Shown in pieces: positions 18,921-28,179 of a stretch of 64,000 nt of DNA. Under the pieces are notes generated by a model. That model made no database searches. It was not told the DNA's origin and was given only the letters and a program-made list of their open reading frames with translations. Source of the stretch: Gimibacter soli (GTDB taxonomy: Bacteria > Pseudomonadota > Alphaproteobacteria > Sphingomonadales > Kordiimonadaceae); the NCBI RefSeq assembly GCF_028463845.1, contig NZ_CP116805.1, positions 1 through 64,000 on the forward strand, read 5' to 3'. Position 1 is the stretch's first letter. Each line of letters opens with the position of its first letter. The translations under genes and the position numbers were made by a program.

Positions 18921-19101
18921 GCCCCCATTTTTCTTTTTCCGCGCTGTCGGTCGCCCGGCGTTTGTCGCCAGGTCGGAATTTGTCTGTCAGATGAACATGG
19001 GCAAGTGAAAAAGCATTTAAGAACTGCTGTCAAATAGAATCAAATTCGTGAAGCCAATTTCTCCGGAAACTGGCCTATTCGACGGAAAATGCAGGATAAA
19101 A

Positions 19102-21363
19102 TCAGATTTTGATGCCGTGGTCGCGGGCGAAATGGACAAGAGAGTCGCGAATCGAGTGGTCGGTTGAATCGAGCCGTGCATCAAGGAAAACCCTCAGTTC
19201 ATCGAGATTGAGGGTGCGAATCATCCGTTTTACCGGCCCGATGGAGGTCGGCGAGGTTGAAATACGCCGCAGCCCGAGGCCCACAAGCGCCATCGCCTCA
19301 AGCGGGCGACCACCCATCTCGCCGCAGAGCGTCACGGGCACGTTCGCGGCGTTGCACGAAGCGACAACCCCGCGCAGGAAGGTCAGCACCGAAGGCGCGA
19401 GCAGATCATAGCGCCCCGCCAGCCGCGGGCTCGACCGGTCGCACGCGAAGAAGAACTGCATCAGGTCGTTGGTGCCAATGGACAGGAAGTCGACTTCTTT
19501 CAGAAGCGCGTCCAGCTGCCAGGCAAGCGAGGGCACCTCTAGCATGCAGCCGACATAGACCCGCCCCGGCGGCTCCTTGCCCAGGCCTTCAAGGCGCTCG
19601 ATCTCCTTCTGCAGGATTTTCCGGCAGGCGCGGAACTCGGCAACCTCGGCGATCATCGGGAACATCACATGGAGCGTACGTCCGGCTGCCGCGTAAAGAA
19701 GGGCACGCAGCTGGTAACGCAGAAGCGCCGGCCGGTCGAGCGCCACGCGGATGGCGCGCCAGCCCATGGCCGGGTTTTCTTCCTCGTCACGCGGCAGGAA
19801 GGGAACCTGCTTGTCACCGCCGATATCGAGCGTGCGGAACACAACGGGGCGTTCGCGCGCGGCATCAAGGGCTGCGGAATAGATGCGGGTCTGCTCTTCC
19901 ACCTTCGGCAAGGTGGAGGCGACCATGAACTGGAACTCGGTGCGGAACAGGCCGATGCCTTCGGCTCCCGTCGCATCAAGGCTCGCGAGATCAGCCGTCA
20001 GGCCGGCGTTCATCAGCAGCGTGACATCGGTGCCGTCCAGCGTTTTGGCCGAAAGGGCACGTTCGGCCTCGTATTCGGCAAGGAGCCGGGCCCGGTCGCG
20101 GATGGCCTGCCGGTAAGTCTCGACCACATCCTCGCCCGGCCGCACGAACACATGCTGGCTTTCGGTATCGACAACGACCAACTCGCCGGGCTCGACATGC
20201 TCCAGAAGCCCCGACACACGCCCCAGCACCGGCACGCCCATGGCACGCGCCACGATGGTCATGTGACTGGTGGCCGAGCCTTCTTCAAGCACGATGCCCT
20301 TGAGAAGGCGGCGGTCGTAATCCATCAGCTCGGCCGGGCCGACCGCGCGGGCGATCAGGATACTGTCTTCCTTCAGCTTGCGGTCGTCTTCCTCGCTCGC
20401 CCCCTGGATGATGCGGATCAGCCGCCCGGCAAGGTCGTCAAAGTCCGACGCCCGCTCGCGCAGGTAAGGGTCGCGGATTTTCATCATCCGCGCGCGGGTA
20501 TCCAGCTGCACACGGTTCACCGCCGCATCCGCCGTGAGGCCGGAATTGACCGCATCGCGCATCTTGTCCTGCCAGCCCTGGTCGTAGGCGAACATGCGAT
20601 AGGTCTCGAGAACCTCGCGGTGCTCGCCGCCGTGGGCAAGGTCGGGATGCTCGATCATTTCCTCAAGCTGCAGCCGCATCTGGGCGATGGCGTCTTCAAG
20701 GCGCACCCGTTCGGCATCGATATCGTCGGCCACCGTGCGGGTGATTTTCACCTGCGGCACATGGAAGACAGCCTTGCCAAGCGCCACGCCCTCGACAAGC
20801 TTCATACCGTCGAGCGTGACCGGGGCGCCGGTCGCCAGCGCGTCCTCGCTCAGTTCCTCGGGGTCGACAAGTTCGGTGCTGCCCACCAGTTCGGCGATCA
20901 CCATGGCGATCGTCTGCAGTGCCTCTACTTCCTCGCTCTGGTAACGGCGAGGCGTGACGTTCTGCACAACCAGTACGCCCGCCACCCGGCCGGTGCGCAT
21001 GATCGGCACGCCGAGGAAGCTGTGATACAGGTCCTCGCCCGTTTCAGGACGGTAGGAGAAGCGCGGGTGCTGCGGGGCTTCGGAGATATTGAGGGGCAGT
21101 GCACGTTCGGCCACGAGGCCCACAAGGCCCTCGCCGAACTGCATCCGGGTGCGGTGCACGGCTTCCGCCTTCAGACCTTCGGTGGCGAACAGCTCCAGCA
21201 CCCCGCCCGCCCGGACAAGATAGATCGAGCACACCTCCGCAACCATATTCTGGGCGATAAGGCGCACCACCTGGCCGAGACGATCCTCCGCCGCCCCGCC
21301 ACCGGCCATAAGCCCGTGGAGGCGCCGCAAGAGCAGGCGCGGCTGGCTGACTACGTCCGGCAA
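19102..21363 (-). CDS. ptsP: Phosphoenolpyruvate-protein phosphotransferase of the nitrogen PTS (EI-Ntr)
   Basis: First enzyme of the regulatory PTS-Ntr chain: it takes phosphate from PEP and passes it to NPr. An N-terminal GAF domain occupies residues 10-160, followed by the EI N domain and the phospho-histidine segment GSATSHMTIVARAMG near residue 365. The C-terminal PEP-utilising TIM barrel includes GIGLFRTEFQFM, GGDKQVPFL and the active-site Cys region VTLCGEMGG. 753 aa is normal for EI-Ntr with GAF. It lies in the conserved lysC-ptsP-prfA neighbourhood, here interrupted by extra genes. Confidence 0.96.
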   Translation of the reverse strand: MPDVVSQPRLLLRRLHGLMAGGGAAEDRLGQVVRLIAQNMVAEVCSIYLVRAGGVLELFATEGLKAEAVHRTRMQFGEGLVGLVAERALPLNISEAPQHPRFSYRPETGEDLYHSFLGVPIMRTGRVAGVLVVQNVTPRRYQSEEVEALQTIAMVIAELVGSTELVDPEELSEDALATGAPVTLDGMKLVEGVALGKAVFHVPQVKITRTVADDIDAERVRLEDAIAQMRLQLEEMIEHPDLAHGGEHREVLETYRMFAYDQGWQDKMRDAVNSGLTADAAVNRVQLDTRARMMKIRDPYLRERASDFDDLAGRLIRIIQGASEEDDRKLKEDSILIARAVGPAELMDYDRRLLKGIVLEEGSATSHMTIVARAMGVPVLGRVSGLLEHVEPGELVVVDTESQHVFVRPGEDVVETYRQAIRDRARLLAEYEAERALSAKTLDGTDVTLLMNAGLTADLASLDATGAEGIGLFRTEFQFMVASTLPKVEEQTRIYSAALDAARERPVVFRTLDIGGDKQVPFLPRDEEENPAMGWRAIRVALDRPALLRYQLRALLYAAAGRTLHVMFPMIAEVAEFRACRKILQKEIERLEGLGKEPPGRVYVGCMLEVPSLAWQLDALLKEVDFLSIGTNDLMQFFFACDRSSPRLAGRYDLLAPSVLTFLRGVVASCNAANVPVTLCGEMGGRPLEAMALVGLGLRRISTSPTSIGPVKRMIRTLNLDELRVFLDARLDSTDHSIRDSLVHFARDHGIKI

Positions 21364-21425
21364 GTCTCAGTCCCCCGGTTTGACTTCGGTCTGCCGCCGG
21401 CAGGGCGCCGACAGCGGCTGGTAAC

Positions 21426-22463
21426 TTATGCGGCGGGCTGCGGCGCTGCGTCACGCGCGCCAAGGCAGTTTGCCGCCTGATCGACGATCTCGGCAATGAT
21501 TTCGGCGGTCGGCGCTTCGCGGGTCACCATGCCCACGCTTTGGCCAGCCATTACCGAACCCATCTCGATATCGCCGTCGATCACGGCACGCCGGAGTGCC
21601 CCACCCCAGAAATGCTCGATCCGGAGCTGGGCGTCTTCCATGCTGACTTCCCCCGCCTGATAGGCGTTAACCACCTCGCGCTGCGTCTGCAGGAAAGCCT
21701 CGGTGGAGGCATTCTTCAGGGCGCGCACCGGGATGACCGGGAAGCGGTTGTCGATCTGGACGCTTGCCACCGCGTCGCGGGCGGCGGCACGGATGAAAGC
21801 TTTCTTGAAATTCGGGTGCGCGATGCATTCGTTCGCCACCACAAAACGGGTGCCGAGCTGCGCGCCCGATGCCCCCATCTCGAGATAGGCGGCAATCGCC
21901 TCGCCGCGGCCAAGGCCGCCTGCCACAAACACCGGCACGTCCCGGATGATGGGCAGGATTTCCTGCGCCAGCACATTGAGCGACACGGGGCCGATATGAC
22001 CGCCTGCTTCACTGCCCTCGATCACAATGGCGTCAGCGCCCGAGCGAACGAGCTTTTTGGCAAGCACCGCGGCGGGCGCGAAGCACATCAGCTTGGCGCC
22101 GTAATCCTTCACGGCAGCAATCGCGGCACCGGTCGGGATACCACCCGCCAGCACCACATGGCTGACGCCCGCCTCGCGGACGACGGCGATATGATCCATA
22201 TGCTGCGGATGCAGGGTTATGAGGTTGACACCGAACGGCTTGTCGGTCAGCGCGCGGGTCGCGGCAATCTCGGCTGCCAGCTGGTCGGGGGTCATCCCGC
22301 CGCAGGCGATAACGCCGAAGCCGCCCGCGTTCGAGATCGCAGCCACCAGATGACGTTCCGACACCCAGGACATGGCCCCGCCGAGAATGGCATAGCGGGT
22401 TCCCAGAAAATCTGTCCCGCGTTTCCACAAGGCATCCAGCCGTTGCATCCCGGTTTCGGTCAT
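21426..22463 (-). CDS. Nitronate monooxygenase family (2-nitropropane dioxygenase-like) flavoprotein
   Basis: FMN-dependent TIM-barrel enzyme that oxidises alkyl nitronates; some relatives are enoyl reductases. Seen: YAILGGAMSWVSERHLVAAISNAGGFGVI at the N terminus, DAIVIEGSEAGGHIG near residue 150 and VFVAGGLGRGEAIAAYLEMGASGAQLGTRFV, which are flavin-binding elements of the family. Start at ATG 22463, 4 bp after GAGGAAGG; an upstream in-frame ATG at 22514 is less supported. It lies between lysC and ptsP, 61 bp downstream of lysC; 345 aa. Confidence 0.85.
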   Translation of the reverse strand: MTETGMQRLDALWKRGTDFLGTRYAILGGAMSWVSERHLVAAISNAGGFGVIACGGMTPDQLAAEIAATRALTDKPFGVNLITLHPQHMDHIAVVREAGVSHVVLAGGIPTGAAIAAVKDYGAKLMCFAPAAVLAKKLVRSGADAIVIEGSEAGGHIGPVSLNVLAQEILPIIRDVPVFVAGGLGRGEAIAAYLEMGASGAQLGTRFVVANECIAHPNFKKAFIRAAARDAVASVQIDNRFPVIPVRALKNASTEAFLQTQREVVNAYQAGEVSMEDAQLRIEHFWGGALRRAVIDGDIEMGSVMAGQSVGMVTREAPTAEIIAEIVDQAANCLGARDAAPQPAA

Positions 22464-22524
22464 ATGCCCTTCCTCACACTCGATTGCCTGACTGCCGGTT
22501 ATTTCCGGCAGCACCGGTCAGACA

Positions 22525-23757
22525 TCAAGCCGACGCAGCCGGTGCATCAAGTCCATATGCCGTATGAAGCGCCCTGACTGCAAGCTCGGTATATTCGGAA
22601 TCGATGATTACGCTCACCTTGATCTCGGAAGTCGAGATCACCTGGATGTTGATTCCCTTCTCGGCAAGCGTATCGAACATCTTGCGCGCAACGCCTGCGT
22701 GGCTGCGCATGCCAACGCCCACAACGGACACTTTCGTGACTTCGCCGTTATACTGGATGTCCTGATACTGGAGCTGGTCCTTGTGCTCTTTCAGGATTTT
22801 CACGGCGCGCAGCAGATCGTCCTCGGGGATGGTGAAGGTCACGTCCGTGGCCTCGCCGTTGTCCGATGCCGACTGCACGATCATGTCGACGTTGATATTC
22901 GCGTCGGCCAGCGGGCCGAAAAGATGGCTCACCTGACCCGGACGGTCCTTGAGGCCGACCACGGTGACTTTCGCTTCGCCGCGCGAATAGGCGATGCCGC
23001 TGATTACTTCCTGTTCCACAATCTCATCCTCGCCAACAATCAAGGTGCCGGGCTTGTCCTCGAAGGACGACAGCACCTGGGTCCGAACCCCGTGTTTCAT
23101 TGCCAGTGCCACGGACCGCGTTTGCAATACCTTGGCACCGACAGATGCCATTTCAAGCATCTCTTCATAGGAGATTTTATCAAGTTTGCGGGCGCGCGGC
23201 ACGATACGCGGGTCGGTCGTATAAACGCCGTCCACATCCGTATAGATATCGCAGCGCTCGGCCTTGATCGCCGCCGCTACCGCCACAGCCGATGTATCGC
23301 TGCCGCCACGGCCAAGCGTGGTGATGCGGCCATCGTCGCCAATACCCTGGAAGCCGGCGATCACCGCCACGCGGCCTTCCTTCAGGCAGGCTTCAAGGCG
23401 TTCGGTCGGGATATCCTCGATCCGCGCCGAACCATGCACCGAATTCGTTTTGATCGGCACCTGCCAGCCAAGGAACGACCGGGCAGGCACGCCCAGTTCC
23501 TGCAGGCAGATTGCCAGAAGGCCGCTGGTGATCTGCTCGCCAGCCGCTACGACCGCGTCATACTCGCGCGCGTCATGCAGCGGTGCGGCGTCACGGCAGT
23601 AGGCGACAAGCTGGTTGGTGACGCCCGACATGGCCGACACGACGACGACCACTTCGTGGCCTTCCTTCACCGCGCGCGCCACCCGGTTCGCCACGTTGCG
23701 AATCCGGTCCACATCGCCAACCGATGTGCCGCCAAACTTCTTCACTATCCTTGCCAT
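22525..23757 (-). CDS. lysC: Aspartate kinase
   Basis: Phosphorylates aspartate, the first step to lysine, threonine and methionine. N-terminal kinase domain with KFGGTSVGD at residues 7-15 and GRGGSDTSAVA near 150. Two C-terminal ACT domains (AKVTVVGLKDRPGQVSHLF, and VSVVGVGMRSHAGVARKMFDTLAEKGINI) provide feedback control. 410 aa, usual length. A 7-bp hairpin (22492-22511) without a T-run sits just after the stop. Confidence 0.97.
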   Translation of the reverse strand: MARIVKKFGGTSVGDVDRIRNVANRVARAVKEGHEVVVVVSAMSGVTNQLVAYCRDAAPLHDAREYDAVVAAGEQITSGLLAICLQELGVPARSFLGWQVPIKTNSVHGSARIEDIPTERLEACLKEGRVAVIAGFQGIGDDGRITTLGRGGSDTSAVAVAAAIKAERCDIYTDVDGVYTTDPRIVPRARKLDKISYEEMLEMASVGAKVLQTRSVALAMKHGVRTQVLSSFEDKPGTLIVGEDEIVEQEVISGIAYSRGEAKVTVVGLKDRPGQVSHLFGPLADANINVDMIVQSASDNGEATDVTFTIPEDDLLRAVKILKEHKDQLQYQDIQYNGEVTKVSVVGVGMRSHAGVARKMFDTLAEKGINIQVISTSEIKVSVIIDSEYTELAVRALHTAYGLDAPAASA

Positions 23758-23964
23758 ATCGACCGTTCCAGACGTTTACCATGAGCACCCTTCAAGGCTT
23801 CGCCGGGGCGGGAGACGTGAACATCGCCAAGTCCCTTGACCCGACCCCTCAAACGGTGCGTAAAAGAGGAGCTTGCTCGGGCATCTGTTTAATGGCTGGC
23901 CGGGGGGTGCGCAAGGGATCATCAGGACCCCCTGCCGCTAATTTTTCTGCGCGGATGGGCCGAA

Positions 23965-24765
23965 ATGAGTAAGAAAATGTCGACTGAGAACAATTCAGGG
24001 TCGAAACAAGCCACTACAGGCCGCATGGCCGAGGGCGTGACCGTGAACGAGGACGAGGTTGCCTTCTTCGCCCGCATTGCCGACCAGTGGTGGGATGAGA
24101 ACGGCCCGTTCCGGCCGCTGCATCTCCTCAACCCCACGCGGCTTGCCTATATCCGCGCCGCCATCAATGCCCACACGGGCACCAGCGAGACGAGCCTGAA
24201 GCCGTTCGAGGGCATCAGGGTCCTCGATATCGGCTGCGGCGGCGGGCTCCTTTCGGAGCCGCTTTCCCGCCTTGGCGCCAGCGTCACCGGGGTTGATGCC
24301 TCCGAGCGCAATATCGAGGTCGCGAAAATTCATGCGGCCCGCATGGGCCTCACCGTCGATTACCGCAACACCACAGCCGAAGCACTCGCCGAAGCCGGCG
24401 AGCAGTTCGATGTGGTGGTGAATATGGAAGTAGTGGAGCATGTGGCGGACGTGCCCGCCTATCTCGCCGCTTGCCGCGCGCTTGTGAAGCCCGGCGGCCT
24501 GATGCTGATGAGCACGCTCAACCGCACCGCCCGCAGCTTCATTTTCGCCATCGTAGGCGCTGAATATGTGCTGCGCTGGCTACCCATCGGCGCGCATGAC
24601 TGGAACAAGTTCCTCACCCCGCGCGAACTGGCCGATGCCCTGAAGACAGCTGGCTTTACGCCTGAAGCCCCGACCGGCTTCGTCTTCAATCCGCTGACCG
24701 GCAACTGGAAGCTTTCGGACCGCGACGTGGCGGTGAATTACGCGGTGGCGGCAGTGGCCGCCTGA
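23965..24765 (+). CDS. ubiG: Ubiquinone biosynthesis O-methyltransferase UbiG/Coq3
   Basis: Carries out both O-methylations in ubiquinone synthesis with SAM. Seen: FFARIADQWWDENGPFRPLHLLNPTRLAYI at the N terminus, the SAM motif VLDIGCGGGLLSEPL near residue 75, the acidic GVDASERNIEVAKIH and the family signature VVNMEVVEHVADVPAYL. 266 aa. It is divergent from lysC with a 207-bp gap in which no clear promoter was picked out. Confidence 0.96.
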   Translation: MSKKMSTENNSGSKQATTGRMAEGVTVNEDEVAFFARIADQWWDENGPFRPLHLLNPTRLAYIRAAINAHTGTSETSLKPFEGIRVLDIGCGGGLLSEPLSRLGASVTGVDASERNIEVAKIHAARMGLTVDYRNTTAEALAEAGEQFDVVVNMEVVEHVADVPAYLAACRALVKPGGLMLMSTLNRTARSFIFAIVGAEYVLRWLPIGAHDWNKFLTPRELADALKTAGFTPEAPTGFVFNPLTGNWKLSDRDVAVNYAVAAVAA

Positions 24766-24773
24766 AGGCTGCC

Positions 24774-25229
24774 TCAGGCGTCGGTGCGGCGACCGGTCGG
24801 CAGGGGTAGGACCTCGATACCTTCCTCGATCAGGGCCTGGGCCTCATCTGCGCTGGTGGCGCCGTAAATGCCGCGATCCTCGGCTTCGCCGTAATGGATC
24901 TTGCGGGCTTCCTCGGCGAAGTTCTCGCCGACATCTTCACAGTTCGCTTCCACATGCTGTTTGAAAGCCGCCATCATTTCGGCGAAGGCGGCGGGCGCGT
25001 GCGCCACGGGCTGCTGCTTTTCCGAAGGTGCGGCGGGGGCCGGAGCTTCCGCCTTGCGGTTGCCCTTCACGCCCACGTTCGGCGCCATGATCGCTTTTTC
25101 AATCTGCGTGCTATCGCACACCGGGCAGGATACGAAACCTGCCGCGAGCTGGGTTTCATAATCACCGGACGAGCGGAACCATGCCTCGAAACGGTGGGCC
25201 TGTTCGCATCTGAGATCGAAAACGATCAT
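24774..25229 (-). CDS. DUF1178 family protein
   Basis: Small alphaproteobacterial protein of unknown function. The N terminus MIVFDLRCEQAHRFEAWF and the CPVC pair near residue 38 resemble a one-half zinc ribbon (first Cys at C8). The middle is Ala/Pro-rich and the C terminus (YGEADDRGIYG-like, EARKIHYGEAEDRGIYG) is the conserved end of the family. Overlaps the nitrilase gene by 4 bp and is the last gene of the comF-grxC-nitrilase-DUF1178 run. Confidence 0.9.
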   Translation of the reverse strand: MIVFDLRCEQAHRFEAWFRSSGDYETQLAAGFVSCPVCDSTQIEKAIMAPNVGVKGNRKAEAPAPAAPSEKQQPVAHAPAAFAEMMAAFKQHVEANCEDVGENFAEEARKIHYGEAEDRGIYGATSADEAQALIEEGIEVLPLPTGRRTDA

Positions 25230-26053
25230 GGGGTCTCTGTCCTGGTGACGCTGAAGGTGCGCGTATGGTCAAGCGATGGCACCTTCTGCCGTGCCGCATC
25301 GACCTTGGCAAGATCGATATCGAAAAGTGTGACACCGGGCGCAGTGCCGGCATCCACCACCACCTCGCCCCACGGGGCAATCACAAGGCTGTGGCCATAG
25401 GTCGCCCGGCCGGTTTCATGATCCCCTGTCTGGGCGGCGGCAATCACGAAGGCGCCGTTCTCGATCGCCCGGGCACGCAGGAGCGCATGCCAGTGCGCTT
25501 CCCCGGTCGGTCGGGTGAAGGCAGCCGGCACCAGCAGGATACGCGCACCAGCACCCGCGAGCGCGCGGTATAGATAAGGGAAACGCAGGTCATAACAGAC
25601 GCTCATGCCGACGAGGCCGAAGGGGGTGTCCGCCACCACGGCTTCCCGGCCCGCTTCATAAAGTGCGGATTCGCGGTAAACCTGCCCCTCGCCGAGATCG
25701 ACATCGAAAAGATGGATCTTGTCGTAGCGCGCCTTGATCGCGCCGTCCGGGCCAATGAGGAAGGACCGGTTGGCCAGGCGGTCGTCCGCCACCTTCACCA
25801 TGATCGAACCGAGACTGAGCCAGACGCCTGCCTCCAGTGCCAGCGCCTGCAAGGCGGCGAGCGCCTCGTCTTCGGCTTCGTACCGGGCTTTTTCGAGCAC
25901 ATCGGCGCGGCGGGTTTCCATCATCAGGCTGGTTTCGGGCGTGAAGACAAACTCTGCCCCCTCGGCGACGGCGGCGCGGATATGCGCTTCCAGCACCTCG
26001 AGGTTCGAGGCAACCGTACGGCCGGATGTCAGCTGGACAAGGGCGCCACGCAT
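25226..26053 (-). CDS. Carbon-nitrogen hydrolase (nitrilase superfamily, Nit1/Nit2-like)
   Basis: Amidase-type hydrolase. The Glu-Lys-Cys triad is visible: Glu in FTPETSLMM (about residue 41), Lys in RYDKIHLFDVDLG (about 111) and Cys in MSVCYDLRFPYLYR (about 151). Close to the Nit/NIT2 group that hydrolyses deaminated glutathione or omega-amides; the exact substrate is inference. 275 aa. Overlaps DUF1178 by 4 bp; grxC ends 6 bp upstream, so it is probably in one operon with a thiol-redox gene. Confidence 0.9.
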   Translation of the reverse strand: MRGALVQLTSGRTVASNLEVLEAHIRAAVAEGAEFVFTPETSLMMETRRADVLEKARYEAEDEALAALQALALEAGVWLSLGSIMVKVADDRLANRSFLIGPDGAIKARYDKIHLFDVDLGEGQVYRESALYEAGREAVVADTPFGLVGMSVCYDLRFPYLYRALAGAGARILLVPAAFTRPTGEAHWHALLRARAIENGAFVIAAAQTGDHETGRATYGHSLVIAPWGEVVVDAGTAPGVTLFDIDLAKVDAARQKVPSLDHTRTFSVTRTETP

Positions 26054-26059
26054 GAGGGG

Positions 26060-26323
26060 TCAGCCTGCAGCGGCAAGCATGGGGTCGAGCGCGCCGCGAT
26101 CGTCCAGTGCATGCAGGTCATCACTGCCGCCGACGTGCTGGCCGTTGATGAAAATCTGCGGCACCGTGTTGCGGCCATTCGCCTTTTCGCGCATTTCGCG
26201 GCGCGCGGCGGGGTTCATGTCCACACTGATTTCGCGGAACGCTGCGCCCTTGCGCTTCAACAGGGATTTGGCCCGGAAGCAATAGGGGCAGAGGTCGGAA
26301 CTATAGATTACGATATCGGCCAT
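26060..26323 (-). CDS. grxC: Glutaredoxin 3
   Basis: Glutathione-dependent dithiol reductase. CPYC active site at residues 11-14, then the GSH-binding TVPQIFING and GGSDDLHALD. Start at ATG 26323, 8 bp after AAAGGAG; a GTG three codons earlier sits on top of the ribosome site. 87 aa, typical. In line with comF upstream and nitrilase downstream. Confidence 0.95.
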   Translation of the reverse strand: MADIVIYSSDLCPYCFRAKSLLKRKGAAFREISVDMNPAARREMREKANGRNTVPQIFINGQHVGGSDDLHALDDRGALDPMLAAAG

Positions 26324-26375
26324 TGCCGTCACTCCTTTACGAATAGCCCCATATTTAGGGGAAAAGGGCCAGAAA

Positions 26376-27185
26376 TCAAAGGTCCGTGCTCGACAACGTG
26401 ATGTTGTCCGTCATGCGACCCACCCGCGTCGGGTCGACCCGGGCGAAGGTGAGAACGCCAACCGACGCCGCCCCCGCCCGCTTCAAGGCGCCCGCACAGG
26501 CCGAAACGGTCGCCCCCGTTGTCAGTACGTCGTCAACCAGAAGGACATGGCGGCCTTTCAGGGCGGCAGCGCCACCCTCCACCACCCGGAACGCCCCCTT
26601 CACATTGCGGAACCGCGCCTTGCGGCCAAGCCCGCCCTGGCTTTCTGTCGCCCGCACGCGGTGCAAGAGCTGCGGCATCACAGGCAGGCCGGTCAGTTGC
26701 CCCAGCGCCTTGGCCAGCACATGGGACTGATTGTAACGCCTACGGAATAATCGTTTGCCATGCAGCGGCACAGGGATGATCACTTCAATCGCATGCCCGC
26801 AATCCTGTGTGTCGAGCGCGGTCTTCATCAGCCGCGCCATCGCCATGGCCCCATCAAGCCCGTCACCGTGCTTCAGCGCCAGCACCATATGGCGGGCGAG
26901 GCCGTCGTAGGCGCAGGCTGCCCGTACCCAATCGAACCGGGGCCTTGCCGCCAGGCAGGCAGCGCAAAGGCTGCCGGGCAAGTGCACACCGGGCAGCGCG
27001 GTATCGAACGGATGGCCGCAGCAGGCACAGACCGGCCCGTCTATTCGCCCGACCCGACCCCAGCAAGTGGCGCACAGGCCGCCGTGCGCGCCGATCACGT
27101 CGCCGCACGCGGGGCAACGCGGCGGCATCAGGAGGTCGGCAAGGCGCCGAAGCGCTGCCCTTGATTGTGCGATCATGCGACTCAT
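26376..27185 (-). CDS. ComF family phosphoribosyltransferase-like protein
   Basis: Type I PRTase fold protein linked in other bacteria to DNA uptake. The N terminus has Cys pairs (CPACGDVIG, CATCW, CACCGHPF, CAACL) expected to bind zinc. The C terminus has the PRPP-loop VLLVDDVLTTGATVSACAGAL near residue 230. Start taken at ATG 27185 (MSRMIAQ), with 27176 as alternative; the frame stays open further upstream to 27533 but that part overlaps the divergent methyltransferase. No other competence genes are here. Confidence 0.87.
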   Translation of the reverse strand: MSRMIAQSRAALRRLADLLMPPRCPACGDVIGAHGGLCATCWGRVGRIDGPVCACCGHPFDTALPGVHLPGSLCAACLAARPRFDWVRAACAYDGLARHMVLALKHGDGLDGAMAMARLMKTALDTQDCGHAIEVIIPVPLHGKRLFRRRYNQSHVLAKALGQLTGLPVMPQLLHRVRATESQGGLGRKARFRNVKGAFRVVEGGAAALKGRHVLLVDDVLTTGATVSACAGALKRAGAASVGVLTFARVDPTRVGRMTDNITLSSTDL

Positions 27186-27294
27186 GGATGCAGGATAACG
27201 CCGCGCCGCAACTTGTGAAGCCGCGAAGGACTTGAGCCCGCCGCCGCCGCGCGCTAGGAAGGCCGCAACTGAACAGCAACGCCGGAGCCCCGCC

Positions 27295-28176
27295 TTGGCC
27301 GCCACCGCAGACAGACCCGACTGGCAGGTATTTGACCGCGCCGCCCTCGTGCGCCAGCGCCAGCGTGCCGCCGCGCGGTTTGGCGCGCATGATTTCCTGC
27401 ACCGGGAAGTGGGCGAACGGCTCCTTGACCGGCTGGCCGATATCAACCGCAGCTTCGAGGCGGGTATTGACCTTGGCGGCAACCTCGCCCGGCTCGGCCT
27501 CCTGCCCGCCGCCGGCGAGTGGCAAGTTTGCACCGAAGGTGTTCCGCTCGGTGGCGCCCGGATGATCGAAGCCGAAACCCTGCCCGCCGAGCCCGGCTCG
27601 GCTGACCTTGTGGTATCGAACCTTTATCTTCATTCGGTGAATGACCTGCCCGGTATGCTGGCGCAGGCACGCGCCGCGCTACGGCCCGACGGCCTGTTCC
27701 TTGCGGCCCTTTTCGGCGGCCATACGCTGACCGAGCTTCGCCATGCCTTTCTGGAAGCCGAGGCCGAGGTCACGGGCGGCGCCAGCCCGCGTGTATCGCC
27801 CTTCGCCGATGTGCGCGATGCCGGCGGCCTGTTGCAGCGCGCCGGTTTTGCCCTGCCGGTCGCGGACGCCGACGTGATCACTGTTGAATATGAAAGCCCG
27901 CTCCGGCTGATGGCGGACCTGCGCGGCATGGGCGAAGCCAATGCGCTTGCCGATCGCAGCCGCAAGACGCTGCGCCGCGATGTGCTGGCCCGGATGCTCG
28001 ATATCTATATGGGTCGCCACGCCACGGCCTCGGGCCGCGTGCAGGCCACGTTCGAGATCGTCTGGCTGACCGGATGGCACCCGCATGAAAGCCAGCAAAA
28101 GCCGCTTCGACGAGGCAGCGGCAGCATGCCGCTTGGCGAGGCGTTGAAGGCAGCGATGGACAAGCCCAAGGGCTGA
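27295..28176 (+). CDS. NDUFAF5/BioC-like SAM-dependent methyltransferase
   Basis: Class I methyltransferase fold resembling the alphaproteobacterial homologue of the complex I assembly factor NDUFAF5. Seen: VFDRAALVRQRQRAAARFGAHDFLHREVGERLLDRL by key positions at residues 10-45, the degraded SAM loop GIDLGGNLARL, NLYLHSVNDLPGML near residue 110 and LFGGHTLTELRHAFLEAE. TTG 27295 is chosen as start because GGAG lies upstream and family homology begins there; another TTG at 27232 is possible. Divergent from comF. It could methylate or hydroxylate a respiratory-chain subunit; substrate not shown. Confidence 0.8.
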   Translation: MAATADRPDWQVFDRAALVRQRQRAAARFGAHDFLHREVGERLLDRLADINRSFEAGIDLGGNLARLGLLPAAGEWQVCTEGVPLGGARMIEAETLPAEPGSADLVVSNLYLHSVNDLPGMLAQARAALRPDGLFLAALFGGHTLTELRHAFLEAEAEVTGGASPRVSPFADVRDAGGLLQRAGFALPVADADVITVEYESPLRLMADLRGMGEANALADRSRKTLRRDVLARMLDIYMGRHATASGRVQATFEIVWLTGWHPHESQQKPLRRGSGSMPLGEALKAAMDKPKG

Positions 28177-28179
28177 CGT

